Below the pieces are notes generated by a model, which saw only the letters and a list, made by a program, of their open reading frames with translations, was not told the DNA's origin and searched no databases. The translations under genes were made by a program, and so were the position numbers. 64,000 nt of DNA from contig JBGVOD010000040.1 in NCBI GenBank assembly GCA_045126215.1, positions 66,385 to 130,384 on the forward strand, written 5' to 3'. The DNA is from SVEL01 sp045126215. Lineage in GTDB: Bacteria; Bacillota; Clostridia; Lachnospirales; Lachnospiraceae. Below, piece after piece: positions 1 through 9,309 of the stretch; position 1 is the stretch's first letter, and each line of letters begins with the position of its first letter.

Positions 1-203
1 TCATATGCTTTTCTTGCTTCTTTTTGCTTATTAAAATCTTCAATTAAAAATTCTAATAAGTATTTTCTTTCAGTAGGTGTTACATCTAATAAATCACTGT
101 AAGATGTATGGAGATGTTTTGTTAAGAAAAAATTCTCTTTTACTATTTGTTTTAATCTTACAGGAGCAAATGGTTTACCATCAGATGTCAATTTCGGGTC
201 GAA
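1..203 (-). CDS. Tail assembly chaperone, +1-frame C-terminal extension (partial at left edge)
   Basis: A reading frame with no stop runs from the end of the upstream chaperone gene to the window edge, in the +1 frame relative to it. It has no ATG or GTG; the only possible start is a TTG at 191 with no ribosome binding site before it. The translated text looks coding (residues such as DLLDVTPTERKYLLEFLIED near the edge). The simplest reading is that it is made only as a fusion, by +1 frameshifting at TTT TTT CGA (207-199). This would parallel the G/GT type tail assembly chaperones found before tape measure genes. The tape measure gene would then lie just beyond the left edge. That part is inference. 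Confidence 0.55.
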
Positions 204-936
204 AAAAGTCTGTGCCTACTTTAAATGAGGTCTTATGCTCCTTTCCACATTTATCACATATGACTTCTAAATTAGTATCTATACCTATAGAGGAATCCAT
301 TTTCTCTGCATATGCGAAAATAGTATTAGTGTCCATCATAGGTAAATTTCTGATCCATTCATCAATATTCAATGGGTCTGGTTTATGACCATCTACTGTA
401 TCTATAATTTCTCTAATAGAGAATACCATAGATTGGTCATTTGATACATCACCTGTTTTTTCTTTAAATTCTTCCGCTTTTTCAATAACATAATCAAGCA
501 TGTGAGGAGTCTGATATTTTAACTTAACTTTTCTCTTCGTTACAGGAAGTTCAAACTCTCTATACTTATTAAATGATTCAACATCTGATATTACTTTTAA
601 ATCATCCATATTAAACTTTAAACCGGATGTATCTCCACAAAATGGGCACCTATCCCTTAAAGTTACTTCTGACCCATAAGTCACCATTCTTAATTTAAAC
701 AATAAAAATTGGTAGTCACCTGTACACATGTCATAGCTTGATATACCTATTTTATTTACTAAGCAATCATCTATAATATTACATAACGACTTAAACTGAG
801 ACTTTGATGGAGCAAGTCTCTGCATTTCATGTCTTGTCGTCATACTTGACATATGTATTTCAGGTACTACCTTTTTGTCGTACACTAAACCCCTGCTGGG
901 TAAAGTAATATACTCTGCAATTGTAAAATTATCCAT
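181..936 (-). CDS. Tail assembly chaperone / T4 gp26-like baseplate family protein
   Basis: The protein has 251 residues. An N-terminal LPSRG motif (12-16) followed by a charged MTTRHEM stretch is typical of the phage T4_baseplate (gp26-like) family. Two CxxC pairs (C97/C100 and C227/C230) should form a zinc ribbon. It lies downstream of the sheath and tube genes, where long-tailed phages carry the tail assembly chaperone that coats the tape measure during tail building. The reading frame ends 12 codons after an F-F-R sequence encoded by TTT TTT CGA, and a +1 frame continues to the window edge. The family call is by motif; the chaperone role comes from position. Confidence 0.55.
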   Translation of the reverse strand: MDNFTIAEYITLPSRGLVYDKKVVPEIHMSSMTTRHEMQRLAPSKSQFKSLCNIIDDCLVNKIGISSYDMCTGDYQFLLFKLRMVTYGSEVTLRDRCPFCGDTSGLKFNMDDLKVISDVESFNKYREFELPVTKRKVKLKYQTPHMLDYVIEKAEEFKEKTGDVSNDQSMVFSIREIIDTVDGHKPDPLNIDEWIRNLPMMDTNTIFAYAEKMDSSIGIDTNLEVICDKCGKEHKTSFKVGTDFFRPEIDI

Positions 937-1067
937 ATAAAACCTCTTTCTTTTTCACTTTTAGTTATTAAATTTGTTATTAGTTATCTTATATATTGTA
1001 ATAATTATTTATCTTTAATAGTTAATGAGGTTAAGTTTATCTAAATAAAAGAATCTATGTAAATTAA

Positions 1068-1913
1068 TTAATCACTTATTTCACTATCAAAATCAAATGA
1101 TTTTTGACCAGGTATTTCTTCATCCTCTTTAGAGGGTTTAAACCTGTACTTATTACCTGGCTTAAACTGGGTTCTTGTTTTTGCCCATTTATTCGATGTA
1201 TCTAATTCATCTTCAGATGTATCTAATTCTGGTTCATTTCCTAATACATCGTCAATCGTTAATTGTTGTTCTTCTTCTGTATATTCTTCTCCATATAATG
1301 CCGGATATATTACTTTATAGTATAAATCAGGCATTTTTTTCTGCATGTACATGACATAATTTCTGATAACAGAAGCTACCTTCATTATCCAGCTATTGTT
1401 AGACATAACCATGGCTACATGTTTACACATGCCGCCTTTTGTATCATTCGGATTAGTAATATTAGAAGGCCTTACTTCCGGCTCTCCTGCTATTGTGTTA
1501 TTTCTACTGGCCCAATAAGCCTGCCTATATTTCCAATCGGGGCAGTTGCAATTGAAAAACACATCATCAGAATTAAAAGCTCTTGTTAAAGCTCTTGTTA
1601 CTTCATTTAATCTTATATTTTCTCTGTCTCTTGCAATATTCTGAAAATTATCTAAGAACCCAGCAAAACTAACTCGTACTAAATAGTTGTCGGTCTCCCC
1701 CCGTACCTCAATATTTATATCCAAAATTCCATCTTTAAATAATTTATTCATGTCTAACTTATTATAGTTAGCCACCGAGTGAGATACTTTCTGGTGTAAT
1801 CTTCTTTCATGTCTATTATTACCTAATAGACGATTCCACCAAATATATTTATCTCCGCCTTTGCTCTTACTTAAAGACTGGCTTCTTTTTACTTCATTTA
1901 ATATTTGAGTCAT
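1068..1913 (-). CDS. SWIM-type zinc-finger-like phage protein
   Basis: The 281-residue protein has a CxC...CxH arrangement: C122 and C124 in FNCNCPDW, then C163 and H165 in GGMCKHV. This matches the SWIM zinc-binding pattern used for nucleic-acid or protein contacts. The C-terminal third is acidic and low in complexity. The N-terminus (MTQILNE) carries the LNE tripeptide seen in many proteins here. It follows the nucleotidyltransferase-like gene after 1 base and precedes the tail chaperone after a 130-base AT-rich gap with no recognisable gene. Its place in the tail operon suggests a virion or assembly role, but the function is unknown. Confidence 0.5.
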   Translation of the reverse strand: MTQILNEVKRSQSLSKSKGGDKYIWWNRLLGNNRHERRLHQKVSHSVANYNKLDMNKLFKDGILDINIEVRGETDNYLVRVSFAGFLDNFQNIARDRENIRLNEVTRALTRAFNSDDVFFNCNCPDWKYRQAYWASRNNTIAGEPEVRPSNITNPNDTKGGMCKHVAMVMSNNSWIMKVASVIRNYVMYMQKKMPDLYYKVIYPALYGEEYTEEEQQLTIDDVLGNEPELDTSEDELDTSNKWAKTRTQFKPGNKYRFKPSKEDEEIPGQKSFDFDSEISD

Positions 1914-1914
1914 T

Positions 1915-2649
1915 TTAATCTAATTCTTCAGAATTTACTAATTTTCCAAATGTTAAATCTTCAAGAGATAATCTTTTACTTTGCTGGACTTTTAACTCAT
2001 CTTTTAATTTATCTATTAATCCTAAATTTCTTAAATCTTTAAAGATTTGATTTCCTTTAGAATGCTCACCATCTACTGCAATTGAGTTATGACGAATAAG
2101 ATATAATAAATTAATAGCTTCAGAAACATTTTCATAAGTAGGGTGTTGCAATATTGATTTTATTTTTTCTTGCCATTTTCCTACTTCTTTTTCTGTGTTA
2201 TGCTTCTTTGCAGATTTTAACTGCTTTGGTTCTTTTATCCATTCATCATCACATAATGAATAAATACCATTAGAAGCCGTGATAGAATTAATATCTTGAA
2301 TATACATCTCAACTTCTACACCATGAATTTTTATATCATAGTTTTTATTAAACTCAGACTTTTTAATATTGTAGATGTTTTCTAAGATTTCTCTTGGTAT
2401 GTCTATAATGTCAAAATTCGCAATAATATGAACATCTAAATCTGATTGATCTGTGTAGTTATAAGAAGCATTAGAACCAACTAGTTGGATGTCACATATT
2501 TCTACTGGTACTTTTAATGTATCTTCAAAAGCACTTACTATCTCGACTAATTTTTCTCTTACTTCTGGCAAGAGTTGTTTAGTCGTCGTATTCCATAATT
2601 TAGGATTTAAAGTGTCATGAATTTGAAATTCTTCATTTATTTTTTTCAT
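1915..2649 (-). CDS. Minimal nucleotidyltransferase-fold protein
   Basis: The 244-residue protein contains the nucleotidyltransferase signature: G58-S59, ten residues, then D70-x-D72 in SDLDVHI. A likely third acidic residue lies in VEVEMYIQD near residue 113. This is the Pol-beta superfamily pattern that transfers NMP groups to proteins or RNA. It sits between the tail tube gene and the tail chaperone, an unexpected place for such an enzyme. A 13-bp perfect hairpin lies just upstream, between it and the tube gene. The substrate is not known. It could modify a virion protein or a host target. Confidence 0.7.
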   Translation of the reverse strand: MKKINEEFQIHDTLNPKLWNTTTKQLLPEVREKLVEIVSAFEDTLKVPVEICDIQLVGSNASYNYTDQSDLDVHIIANFDIIDIPREILENIYNIKKSEFNKNYDIKIHGVEVEMYIQDINSITASNGIYSLCDDEWIKEPKQLKSAKKHNTEKEVGKWQEKIKSILQHPTYENVSEAINLLYLIRHNSIAVDGEHSKGNQIFKDLRNLGLIDKLKDELKVQQSKRLSLEDLTFGKLVNSEELD

Positions 2650-2679
2650 ATACTTCTCACATATAACAAAAATATGTAC

Positions 2680-2714
2680 ATAGGAATATAGGCAATAATA
2701 ACCTATATTCCTAT
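2680..2714 (-). terminator. Strong hairpin after tail tube gene
   Basis: Perfect 13-bp inverted repeat (arms 2680-2692 and 2702-2714) with a 9-base loop, between the tube and nucleotidyltransferase genes. On the minus strand a T-run (TATTTTT) follows about 7 bases after the stem, so it may be a weak terminator or an RNA-stabilising 3' end for the abundant tube and sheath transcript. Confidence 0.5.
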
Positions 2715-2741
2715 TAATATATACAATATTTTTAACTTATA

Positions 2742-3359
2742 TTAGATTTCGTCTGTTCTGTCTAACGCAGCTTTATCATAAACAATAGTTACATCTATTT
2801 GTCTCTTACCATTAGCATCTGCGTTAAAGTTGCTTTCTTTTATACTTGAAACCCAACAACCATATAATTTCCATTTTCTAATCAATTGGTAATCAGGACT
2901 GTATTCCAACAACCAGCAATCTTTTTTATAATCAGTAATTAAACCAACTTTTTCTGTTTCAATATTATAAGAAAGATTTTGCCAGGACATAAGAATTGTT
3001 TTAGCATCTGCACCAATAAAGTCAATAACCTGAATTGAATGACTATCAAATGATGGGACACCAGCATAATTTAAAGTATTATTGCCTCTTTTAACTGGAA
3101 TAGGGCTTTGTGAAAAATGAGGAATAGATGAACCATTGACAGACAATCTTAACATTTCCTGTGCATTAGTAATATAAGCATCCTCTTCCTCACCAGTCAT
3201 ACCTGCTTTTAATATACCATCTATATCAGTAACAATAAATTCAAAGTTATTATCACGGGAAATTTCAAATAATTCCGGATTATCTGATAAGTGATACACA
3301 CCATGAGGCATTTCACTTTTCTGTGCTATTGTACTTGGATTTATTTTTAATGTTGCCAT
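2742..3359 (-). CDS. Tail tube protein (T4 gp19-like)
   Basis: The 205-residue protein lies directly after the sheath gene (18-base gap), the usual position for the tube monomer that stacks as hexameric rings inside the sheath. The sequence fits the family: a beta-rich body, a central segment on setting frames and polarity (SIQVIDFIGADAKTILMSW), and a C-terminal strand (KRQIDVTIVYDKAAL). T4 gp19 has 163 residues, so this version is somewhat longer. A 13-bp hairpin follows the stop codon. Confidence 0.75.
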   Translation of the reverse strand: MATLKINPSTIAQKSEMPHGVYHLSDNPELFEISRDNNFEFIVTDIDGILKAGMTGEEEDAYITNAQEMLRLSVNGSSIPHFSQSPIPVKRGNNTLNYAGVPSFDSHSIQVIDFIGADAKTILMSWQNLSYNIETEKVGLITDYKKDCWLLEYSPDYQLIRKWKLYGCWVSSIKESNFNADANGKRQIDVTIVYDKAALDRTDEI

Positions 3360-3377
3360 ATTATTTTATTGCCTCCA

Positions 3378-5081
3378 TTATTCTACTGTGATTTCTTCAT
3401 CTGTCATAATGATAGAAATTTCAAATGCCTCAACAGCATATATAGGGACTATTTGAATCTTAGCCATTATTCTTGTTTTATCTTGAGATGTAAGTCGTAA
3501 AATCTTATATCTATTAATTACAGAGCTTGTTACCATTTGATCTAATAATTTTTGAATATCATTTTTAAAATTAATCCATAAAATATCCGTGTTTTGTTCA
3601 AACATATATCTCTGAGCAGATTTAAATGCTTGTTTTTTTACATCACATATAAGATTTCTCATGTTCAAGAATAATGTAGCGAAACCGTTTTTAGGGGTTG
3701 AAAATGTTCTATTACCCCAAACTGTATATCCTTGGTCATTAATATAAGTTATTGCATTAATAGATGATTTTTCATCCGTTGATGTAGGAAGTTGCTGATA
3801 TGAATCAGCTATTGCATTAGTTAACATTTGAGAAGTATTTAAATACTTCAAAGATGGTACTAACCCTCTTACAACACCTGCAATAGGTAGCCAACTTGGA
3901 TAAGTCTTCAAAGCTCTTGATAAAGCCATAAAATAGCTAAATGAACCAGGGAGAGAAATATTTGAAGTCTCAACAGTATCATATACTGCCCAAGGGGTTA
4001 TCATAGTAGAAAAAGATGCAGTATCTTTTGCTAAATAACTGCTATCTTCTATAGCAGCATATACTGAACCCTCACCAGTTAACGGTCTTGTTGGACTATC
4101 AGTGTGGTCAATAAATGCTATGCAATCACCTCTTGATGTAGCTAAGTCAGCTAACTTCTGAGCAAGTAAAACAGGAGAAGTTCCTGATGTAGAAGAATAC
4201 TCAAATGTTGGGTACCCACCACTTGTAATATATTTAATATTATATGTAGAAACTTCACTTAATGAACCAGGAATATCTCTTTCATATATTCCGTTTTCAC
4301 CTTCATATAAATTACTACCCATCATTGCATCATACATTCTTTTTACAGTGACATCATACACCTGATAATCAAAAGCGTCGGAACTCACCTCACTCCAATG
4401 AGCAGCTGTCCAATCTTCTGCAGTAGTAATAGCCTCTATACACACATAATATTTTGTACTATATGTTACATGAGAACCTTCCGCATAAGTAGCTGTTGAG
4501 TCGTATGTTGGGTAAGTATTTCCCTCTCTGTCTATTCTTGCCCAATGAGCAACAGTCCATGCTTCCGGTGTAGCAATTGTTGCTGTGCATTGATAATATG
4601 AATCATTATATATTACATAATCACCGGCATTATAAATAGCTGTTGCTGAATACACATTAACAGGTGAAGCTATTTCGTTATCATTATTTAATGCAAATGC
4701 AGGTGGATCAACAGTATTAATTCTTTCATAAACAACAGATAAACCACTTCTTATTAATTGCTTTGCATATATATAAGATGGGTCAAATGTTTTTGCTGCA
4801 AACCAAATACCACCACCATTAGCACCAGGAACTGTTGGAATGGCAGCTGAATCAAAGCCAGCATTTGTTCCATCATTAATTGGATACAATTGGTCATTCA
4901 TAAACTGCGGTACATTTCTTCCAAAAGCAGTTTCAAAATCACTTATTGAAGTACATAATTTAGGTTTCCTTGCTTCCTGCGCTCCAAAAACAGAAAATCC
5001 TGGAACATATACAATATCACTACTAATGTTAGGGAGCTCATTCGTAGTAATATCAGTTTCATTGATGATAATTCTATTCAT
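3378..5081 (-). CDS. Contractile tail sheath protein, with carbohydrate-binding-like insert
   Basis: The 567-residue protein has a sheath-type N-terminal domain (VYVPGFSVFGAQEARKP) and a conserved C-terminal part that meets the tube (YINDQGYTVWGNRTF, then NILWINFKNDIQKLL-type sequence near 480-500). Between residues about 144 and 232 sit two tandem ~40-residue repeats of the form YxxGDYVxYxxxYYxC...W...HW. They resemble the chitin-binding CBM5/12 fold and are absent from the core sheath fold. They should decorate the outside of the tail. An AGGAG site lies before the ATG. The tube gene follows. Confidence 0.9.
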   Translation of the reverse strand: MNRIIINETDITTNELPNISSDIVYVPGFSVFGAQEARKPKLCTSISDFETAFGRNVPQFMNDQLYPINDGTNAGFDSAAIPTVPGANGGGIWFAAKTFDPSYIYAKQLIRSGLSVVYERINTVDPPAFALNNDNEIASPVNVYSATAIYNAGDYVIYNDSYYQCTATIATPEAWTVAHWARIDREGNTYPTYDSTATYAEGSHVTYSTKYYVCIEAITTAEDWTAAHWSEVSSDAFDYQVYDVTVKRMYDAMMGSNLYEGENGIYERDIPGSLSEVSTYNIKYITSGGYPTFEYSSTSGTSPVLLAQKLADLATSRGDCIAFIDHTDSPTRPLTGEGSVYAAIEDSSYLAKDTASFSTMITPWAVYDTVETSNISLPGSFSYFMALSRALKTYPSWLPIAGVVRGLVPSLKYLNTSQMLTNAIADSYQQLPTSTDEKSSINAITYINDQGYTVWGNRTFSTPKNGFATLFLNMRNLICDVKKQAFKSAQRYMFEQNTDILWINFKNDIQKLLDQMVTSSVINRYKILRLTSQDKTRIMAKIQIVPIYAVEAFEISIIMTDEEITVE

Positions 5082-5129
5082 TGAATTATTTCTCCTATTT
5101 ACTATAGTAAAAATTATTTTGTTTCTTTA

Positions 5130-5741
5130 TTATCTTAGTTGTTGTATTATCTCTATATCTGCAATATCGTCAATATAAACATTAGTTCTCTTTCTGACAG
5201 ACCACAGATATGCGTCATCTATGTTTATATTTAAGGTAAATCTAGTGAATTGTCCGTATTTAAAATGCATTTCTGGCACACTAGAATTATCCTCAACATT
5301 TTCTGCAATTCTTATTGTTGCAACATGTTCTCTATTCAATCCGTTATATGGAATTATTATTTTTAATGTCGGGTGGTTAATTATGTTAAAAATTAATTCC
5401 CTAGTATATACATCTGCTTCTTCTAATTTCTTTGTATAAATATCTAATTGATAATTTATTTGAATGGGGATTGTGTTTAATGTCATACTATAATCATCAG
5501 TACTATCAGTCATCGCGCCATCATAGGTTCTTACATTCTTATTCGGGTTTAAGATTGTATACCCACCAGGCCTCGTTAACGAAATTAAAGGAAGCTTTAT
5601 AGGTTTATCTCCGCTTTCATCAGCAGATATTTCAAATAATTGCGCTGTATCCCCAGGACCATAGACATGCATATTTTTTACACGACTTGTCCATTCTCTT
5701 AATTTGCTTAATAAAGCATCATCATACATTTTTACTGACAT
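5130..5741 (-). CDS. Tail completion / sheath terminator-like structural protein
   Basis: 203 residues, encoded immediately upstream of the sheath gene. Text such as VYGPGDTAQLFEI and LPLISLTRPGGY, with a C-terminal beta region ending in VRKRTNVYIDDIADIEI, resembles the phage tail terminator or sheath stabiliser proteins (T4 gp15/gp3 role) that cap the tail and join it to the neck. The assignment depends largely on gene order (neck, completion, sheath, tube), so the exact T4 counterpart is uncertain. Confidence 0.5.
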   Translation of the reverse strand: MSVKMYDDALLSKLREWTSRVKNMHVYGPGDTAQLFEISADESGDKPIKLPLISLTRPGGYTILNPNKNVRTYDGAMTDSTDDYSMTLNTIPIQINYQLDIYTKKLEEADVYTRELIFNIINHPTLKIIIPYNGLNREHVATIRIAENVEDNSSVPEMHFKYGQFTRFTLNINIDDAYLWSVRKRTNVYIDDIADIEIIQQLR

Positions 5742-5743
5742 TT

Positions 5744-6169
5744 TTAATATTCACTTTTCAAAACATATTCTGCATAATATACTTCGATATTTTCCTTAAT
5801 TTCATCAAATATTTCTGTAAATATCGGATATGGTTTCAATAAAAGATTTCCATTATTAATTAATTTACATAATTCTATTATTTTTATTCTTGTATTGGGT
5901 AAAAAACTATCTTCATCTATTTTAAGCACAATAGTCTGACCATAACGACATATCATTATATTATACAATCCTGTAATACAAATTTCATTTGATGAAATAT
6001 ATTTTTTCATCAATGATTTATATTCAGGCAATTCATTAATATAAGTTTCAAATGGTTTTAATTTTTTAAAGTTTACTTTTTTATAATAAATATCTCTACA
6101 TTTTGACTTCACATATTCTAAGAAGCTATCAGTATACTTATTATCTTTATCAATAATTAAAATCTTCAT
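5744..6169 (-). CDS. Hypothetical protein in neck/tail operon
   Basis: 141 residues, lysine- and isoleucine-rich, with no motif I recognise. Its start overlaps the end of the upstream neck gene by 20 bases, and its stop is 2 bases from the next start, so it is translated as part of the head-tail joining operon. It could be a small neck or tail assembly factor. No function can be read from the sequence. Confidence 0.6.
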   Translation of the reverse strand: MKILIIDKDNKYTDSFLEYVKSKCRDIYYKKVNFKKLKPFETYINELPEYKSLMKKYISSNEICITGLYNIMICRYGQTIVLKIDEDSFLPNTRIKIIELCKLINNGNLLLKPYPIFTEIFDEIKENIEVYYAEYVLKSEY

Positions 6170-6683
6170 AACTTCTTACAAACATAGGATCATCATCTTC
6201 TGCATCAATTAAATTAAAATCAGAATCAGAGTAATCATAAGCATAACCTTCTACCATTGTGTCTTCATATTCAGGAATGATCTCACAGGTAACTGAGGCT
6301 GGATACATCATACTAGTTGACATGCTTCTTACCCTAAATAGCCTTGCTTTGCCATCATCTAGACCACTTGGTATTAAGAACAAAGCACCTTGCTGTAAAT
6401 TTGGTAAGTCATAATCTACCTGAATTAGTGATGAGTTGGGTTGCAACTCGGCAACCCAACCTATCTTTCTTAATGTTCTTTGATCTGGGTGATCATTAAA
6501 TAAACAACCTACCAATAATGGTTCTTCATAGTTATCTTCTATTTCATTATAAGTAGTATAATGTTTTCCAGGTTTAGGAGCTCTATATAGAACATATATT
6601 CCTATAAGCTTTACAGCTTCTCTAAAATACTGTCTATGAAGTTTTGCATTTTGGTTTAATAATAAACCATATTTCTGTTCCAT
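6150..6683 (-). CDS. Putative head-closure / neck protein
   Basis: 177 residues. The N-terminal helix-rich part (LLLNQNAKLHRQYFREAVKL) is followed by a beta-rich middle (ALFLIPSGLDDGKARLFRV, VTCEIIPEYEDT). The acidic C-terminus overlaps the next gene. It lies between the large acidic virion-type protein and the tail completion gene, where head-closure (Hc1/Hc2, T4 gp13/gp14 role) proteins are encoded. The assignment is by position and fold impression only. Confidence 0.45.
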   Translation of the reverse strand: MEQKYGLLLNQNAKLHRQYFREAVKLIGIYVLYRAPKPGKHYTTYNEIEDNYEEPLLVGCLFNDHPDQRTLRKIGWVAELQPNSSLIQVDYDLPNLQQGALFLIPSGLDDGKARLFRVRSMSTSMMYPASVTCEIIPEYEDTMVEGYAYDYSDSDFNLIDAEDDDPMFVRSYEDFNY

Positions 6684-6685
6684 TA

Positions 6686-9292
6686 TTATCCTTTAAAATT
6701 ATGGGCAAACATTGCTCTTCTTTGAGCATCGGCTTCTTTTTTGGTTCTGAAAGTACCATGTGTACCTTCTTTACCTTTATTTACCCATTTACCATTTTGT
6801 TTAACGGTGTCTTCAGATAAATTCTTACTATGATTTAAATAATATTTTAAAATTTCACCTGTATTAAAAGGTGGGTTAGGAGCTGTTCCCCCATTATAAT
6901 TTTTATCCCACTCTTTTATATTATCAAAAGTAAGGTCACCCTTTTCGTAAGCACCTATTACTTTTTTAGCAAACATAGAATTCCAATATTTTGGTTTTCT
7001 TTCCTCAGTTAAACATTCATCATAAGGACTTTTATGATATTCTTTCTCTGGCCTACGCCATTTCAAATATAAAGTATTACCTTCTACCCAAGAATCATCA
7101 TAGCCAAATTCTTTAGCTAGTTTAACCATTTTAGAAGCAAGTCTTCTATTAGGAACTCTATATTGGTATCCTACATATACCCCTCTTTGTGGCTCAATTT
7201 CCAAATTTTCTAACTCATCTTCAAAGTCTGTATCCCACTCACTTGGATAGTAACCTGATTCCAGCTGTTCATTAATACCATTATCCGGGCATTCTAAGTC
7301 TGATACATATCTCCAAATTTCTTTGCTGTAGTTTGGATTGTCTTGAGCTATAGATTGTATTTGCCATTTTGGAATATTATGAGCACCATGTGTTTTAACT
7401 ATTCTATCAATATCTTTCTTTATCTCTTCTGGTAAAGATTCATTCAATGATTCAAAAGGAGGTTCTTCACCTCTATAGTTATCAATAGTGCTATCTAAAT
7501 CATCATTTGCATCTTCAGCACCTGGTTCCCAATATTTACCACCTGAAACAGTATCAATACTTTCATCAACATCATCTTCATGCTTCATTAAATGAATAGT
7601 ATAGTCAGCTTCATAAGAATCACTATCGGAAGGATACTCTCTTTCTGTCATCATATAAACAATGTTTTTAGAGTTTAAAAATTCTTTTACAAGATATTTA
7701 AACCTTAAATGCTCATGTTTCCAATCACCATTAATATGATAAGTAATAGAAGGAACAGGTTCGTCATTTGGGCTTATATCATATAAATCAATAAATCCAT
7801 GGAAGTTATTTTGATTTAAATAATCTTCTATTTCTCTATCTAACTCATGAAGTGCATCCATACTTCTATATAAGTATTCTTCATTTAATGATTCATCCAG
7901 ACTATCACAAAATTTTCTATAATGATCCATCAAGTCTTCATCAGCCCATAATTCGTCATATTGTTCATCAGTTAAGTCAGAAGTATTTACACCAGTTTCC
8001 TGAAAGTACCATTCATCAAAACTTGGCTTATATCCAAAAGATTCTTCAACTACTTCTTCTGCATCCTCAATAATTTGTGTATGATATCCATTTCCAAAAG
8101 CATGCTTTCTCCAGTGTTCAGTATCATAACCCAAAGAATCATCGAATGTAAAGCCATTTTTCTTGATGGCATCTTCTAATGCTTCTAATTGAATGTTCAG
8201 ATCTTCCTCAGACCCTCCCCAGTTTCTATAAACAGAGACATCAATTCCTGCAGTCATTCTGTTATCAGATAATCTCCTGCCGAAATTCCAGGTAATGAAA
8301 AAACCATCTTTATTAGTATCCTCTATCCTGTCCAAGTCATCGATAAGAGGTCTTATCAGGTCCACATCTTTTGGAGGCATTGAACCACCAGTAACTTTAT
8401 GGGCTTCTTTTAAGTTTTCTCCAAACTTTTTAGCAGGTATAAATTCAAACTTTCCTGTAGAAGCATCATAAGATAATTTACTGCCGTCTTTTCTCGTAAT
8501 ATGAAACCCATACCCATCTTCATCAATAGAATGGTCTATATCTGATTTGGCTATTTCTTGATTAAATTTTTTTATTACTTTTTCTTTAATAGCGCTGTCG
8601 ATTTGACCATCTGACTCATCTTCATTTAATGATTCATCTAGACTATCATTAAAATAGGCTTCAAAATCTCTTGCAAGCTGGTCGTATTCGGAAATTATAG
8701 CTTTTAAACCTAGGAGAGATAAGTACTCTATACCAACTCCTGTACGAGCTTCAATATCTCTTCTTGCCTGATCGTGATCATAAAGCCAATCTATAATAGC
8801 TAACCTATATGTTTCTTCTAAGTCTTCGTCTTCTACTGCTTCCCTCAAAGACTCTCTTAATCCCAGAAATATATCTGTATTATCCAACAGATCATACAGA
8901 TCATTAAGGTAATAATTTGCCTCATCTTCATCTTCAAAGTCCATGTACTCTAACTCTTCAATGAAGTCTGCAAATTCTTCTGCAATCTCTTCCTGTTCGT
9001 CTGCGTCAAATTCAGACTCTTTGATGTTATCAACTACATATTCACAGATGCTTACAAGAGCCTGTCTTACACCTTCATAGTCTTCCTCGTCCCCCGCATC
9101 AAAAATAGCGTTTCGGAAAGTTCCGGGGATTGTAAATTTCCAGTGTTTCTCGGTAAGAGTGCGATCAATACTTTCCAGAAATCTCTTTTTAGAAAGCTGG
9201 CGAGATTTTTCCTGCTCCTGCTCTTCTCTTAATAAAGACCGGGAGACAGAGAATTTATTTTCAAATGCTTCGTTTAAATTTTTAAAATTCAT
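6686..9292 (-). CDS. Large acidic putative head-packaged polyprotein
   Basis: 868 residues, very acidic, with no enzymatic motif that I recognise. The N-terminus (FKNLNEAFENKF) matches the (L/I)(N/T)E(A/S/G)F signal shared with the next three virion-type genes and resembling T4 capsid-targeting peptides. Inside are repeated ESLNE pentamers: near 220 and 468 in the identical context DSLDESLNE, and near 600 as FESLNES. Further (L/I)xE sites are ENLKEA, GINEQ, CLTEE and NLSED. If a T4 gp21-type protease cuts after E, the chain falls into modules of roughly 100-250 residues. The last module ends in a basic GTFRTKKEADAQRRAM segment. Head packaging is an inference. Confidence 0.6.
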   Translation of the reverse strand: MNFKNLNEAFENKFSVSRSLLREEQEQEKSRQLSKKRFLESIDRTLTEKHWKFTIPGTFRNAIFDAGDEEDYEGVRQALVSICEYVVDNIKESEFDADEQEEIAEEFADFIEELEYMDFEDEDEANYYLNDLYDLLDNTDIFLGLRESLREAVEDEDLEETYRLAIIDWLYDHDQARRDIEARTGVGIEYLSLLGLKAIISEYDQLARDFEAYFNDSLDESLNEDESDGQIDSAIKEKVIKKFNQEIAKSDIDHSIDEDGYGFHITRKDGSKLSYDASTGKFEFIPAKKFGENLKEAHKVTGGSMPPKDVDLIRPLIDDLDRIEDTNKDGFFITWNFGRRLSDNRMTAGIDVSVYRNWGGSEEDLNIQLEALEDAIKKNGFTFDDSLGYDTEHWRKHAFGNGYHTQIIEDAEEVVEESFGYKPSFDEWYFQETGVNTSDLTDEQYDELWADEDLMDHYRKFCDSLDESLNEEYLYRSMDALHELDREIEDYLNQNNFHGFIDLYDISPNDEPVPSITYHINGDWKHEHLRFKYLVKEFLNSKNIVYMMTEREYPSDSDSYEADYTIHLMKHEDDVDESIDTVSGGKYWEPGAEDANDDLDSTIDNYRGEEPPFESLNESLPEEIKKDIDRIVKTHGAHNIPKWQIQSIAQDNPNYSKEIWRYVSDLECPDNGINEQLESGYYPSEWDTDFEDELENLEIEPQRGVYVGYQYRVPNRRLASKMVKLAKEFGYDDSWVEGNTLYLKWRRPEKEYHKSPYDECLTEERKPKYWNSMFAKKVIGAYEKGDLTFDNIKEWDKNYNGGTAPNPPFNTGEILKYYLNHSKNLSEDTVKQNGKWVNKGKEGTHGTFRTKKEADAQRRAMFAHNFKG

Positions 9293-9309
9293 CTTTAGTA
9301 CCTTATTAA

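Noticed and set aside
77..388. Plus-strand 103-codon frame at the left edge
   Set aside because: It overlaps the tail chaperone gene and its +1 extension on the other strand and has no ribosome binding site.
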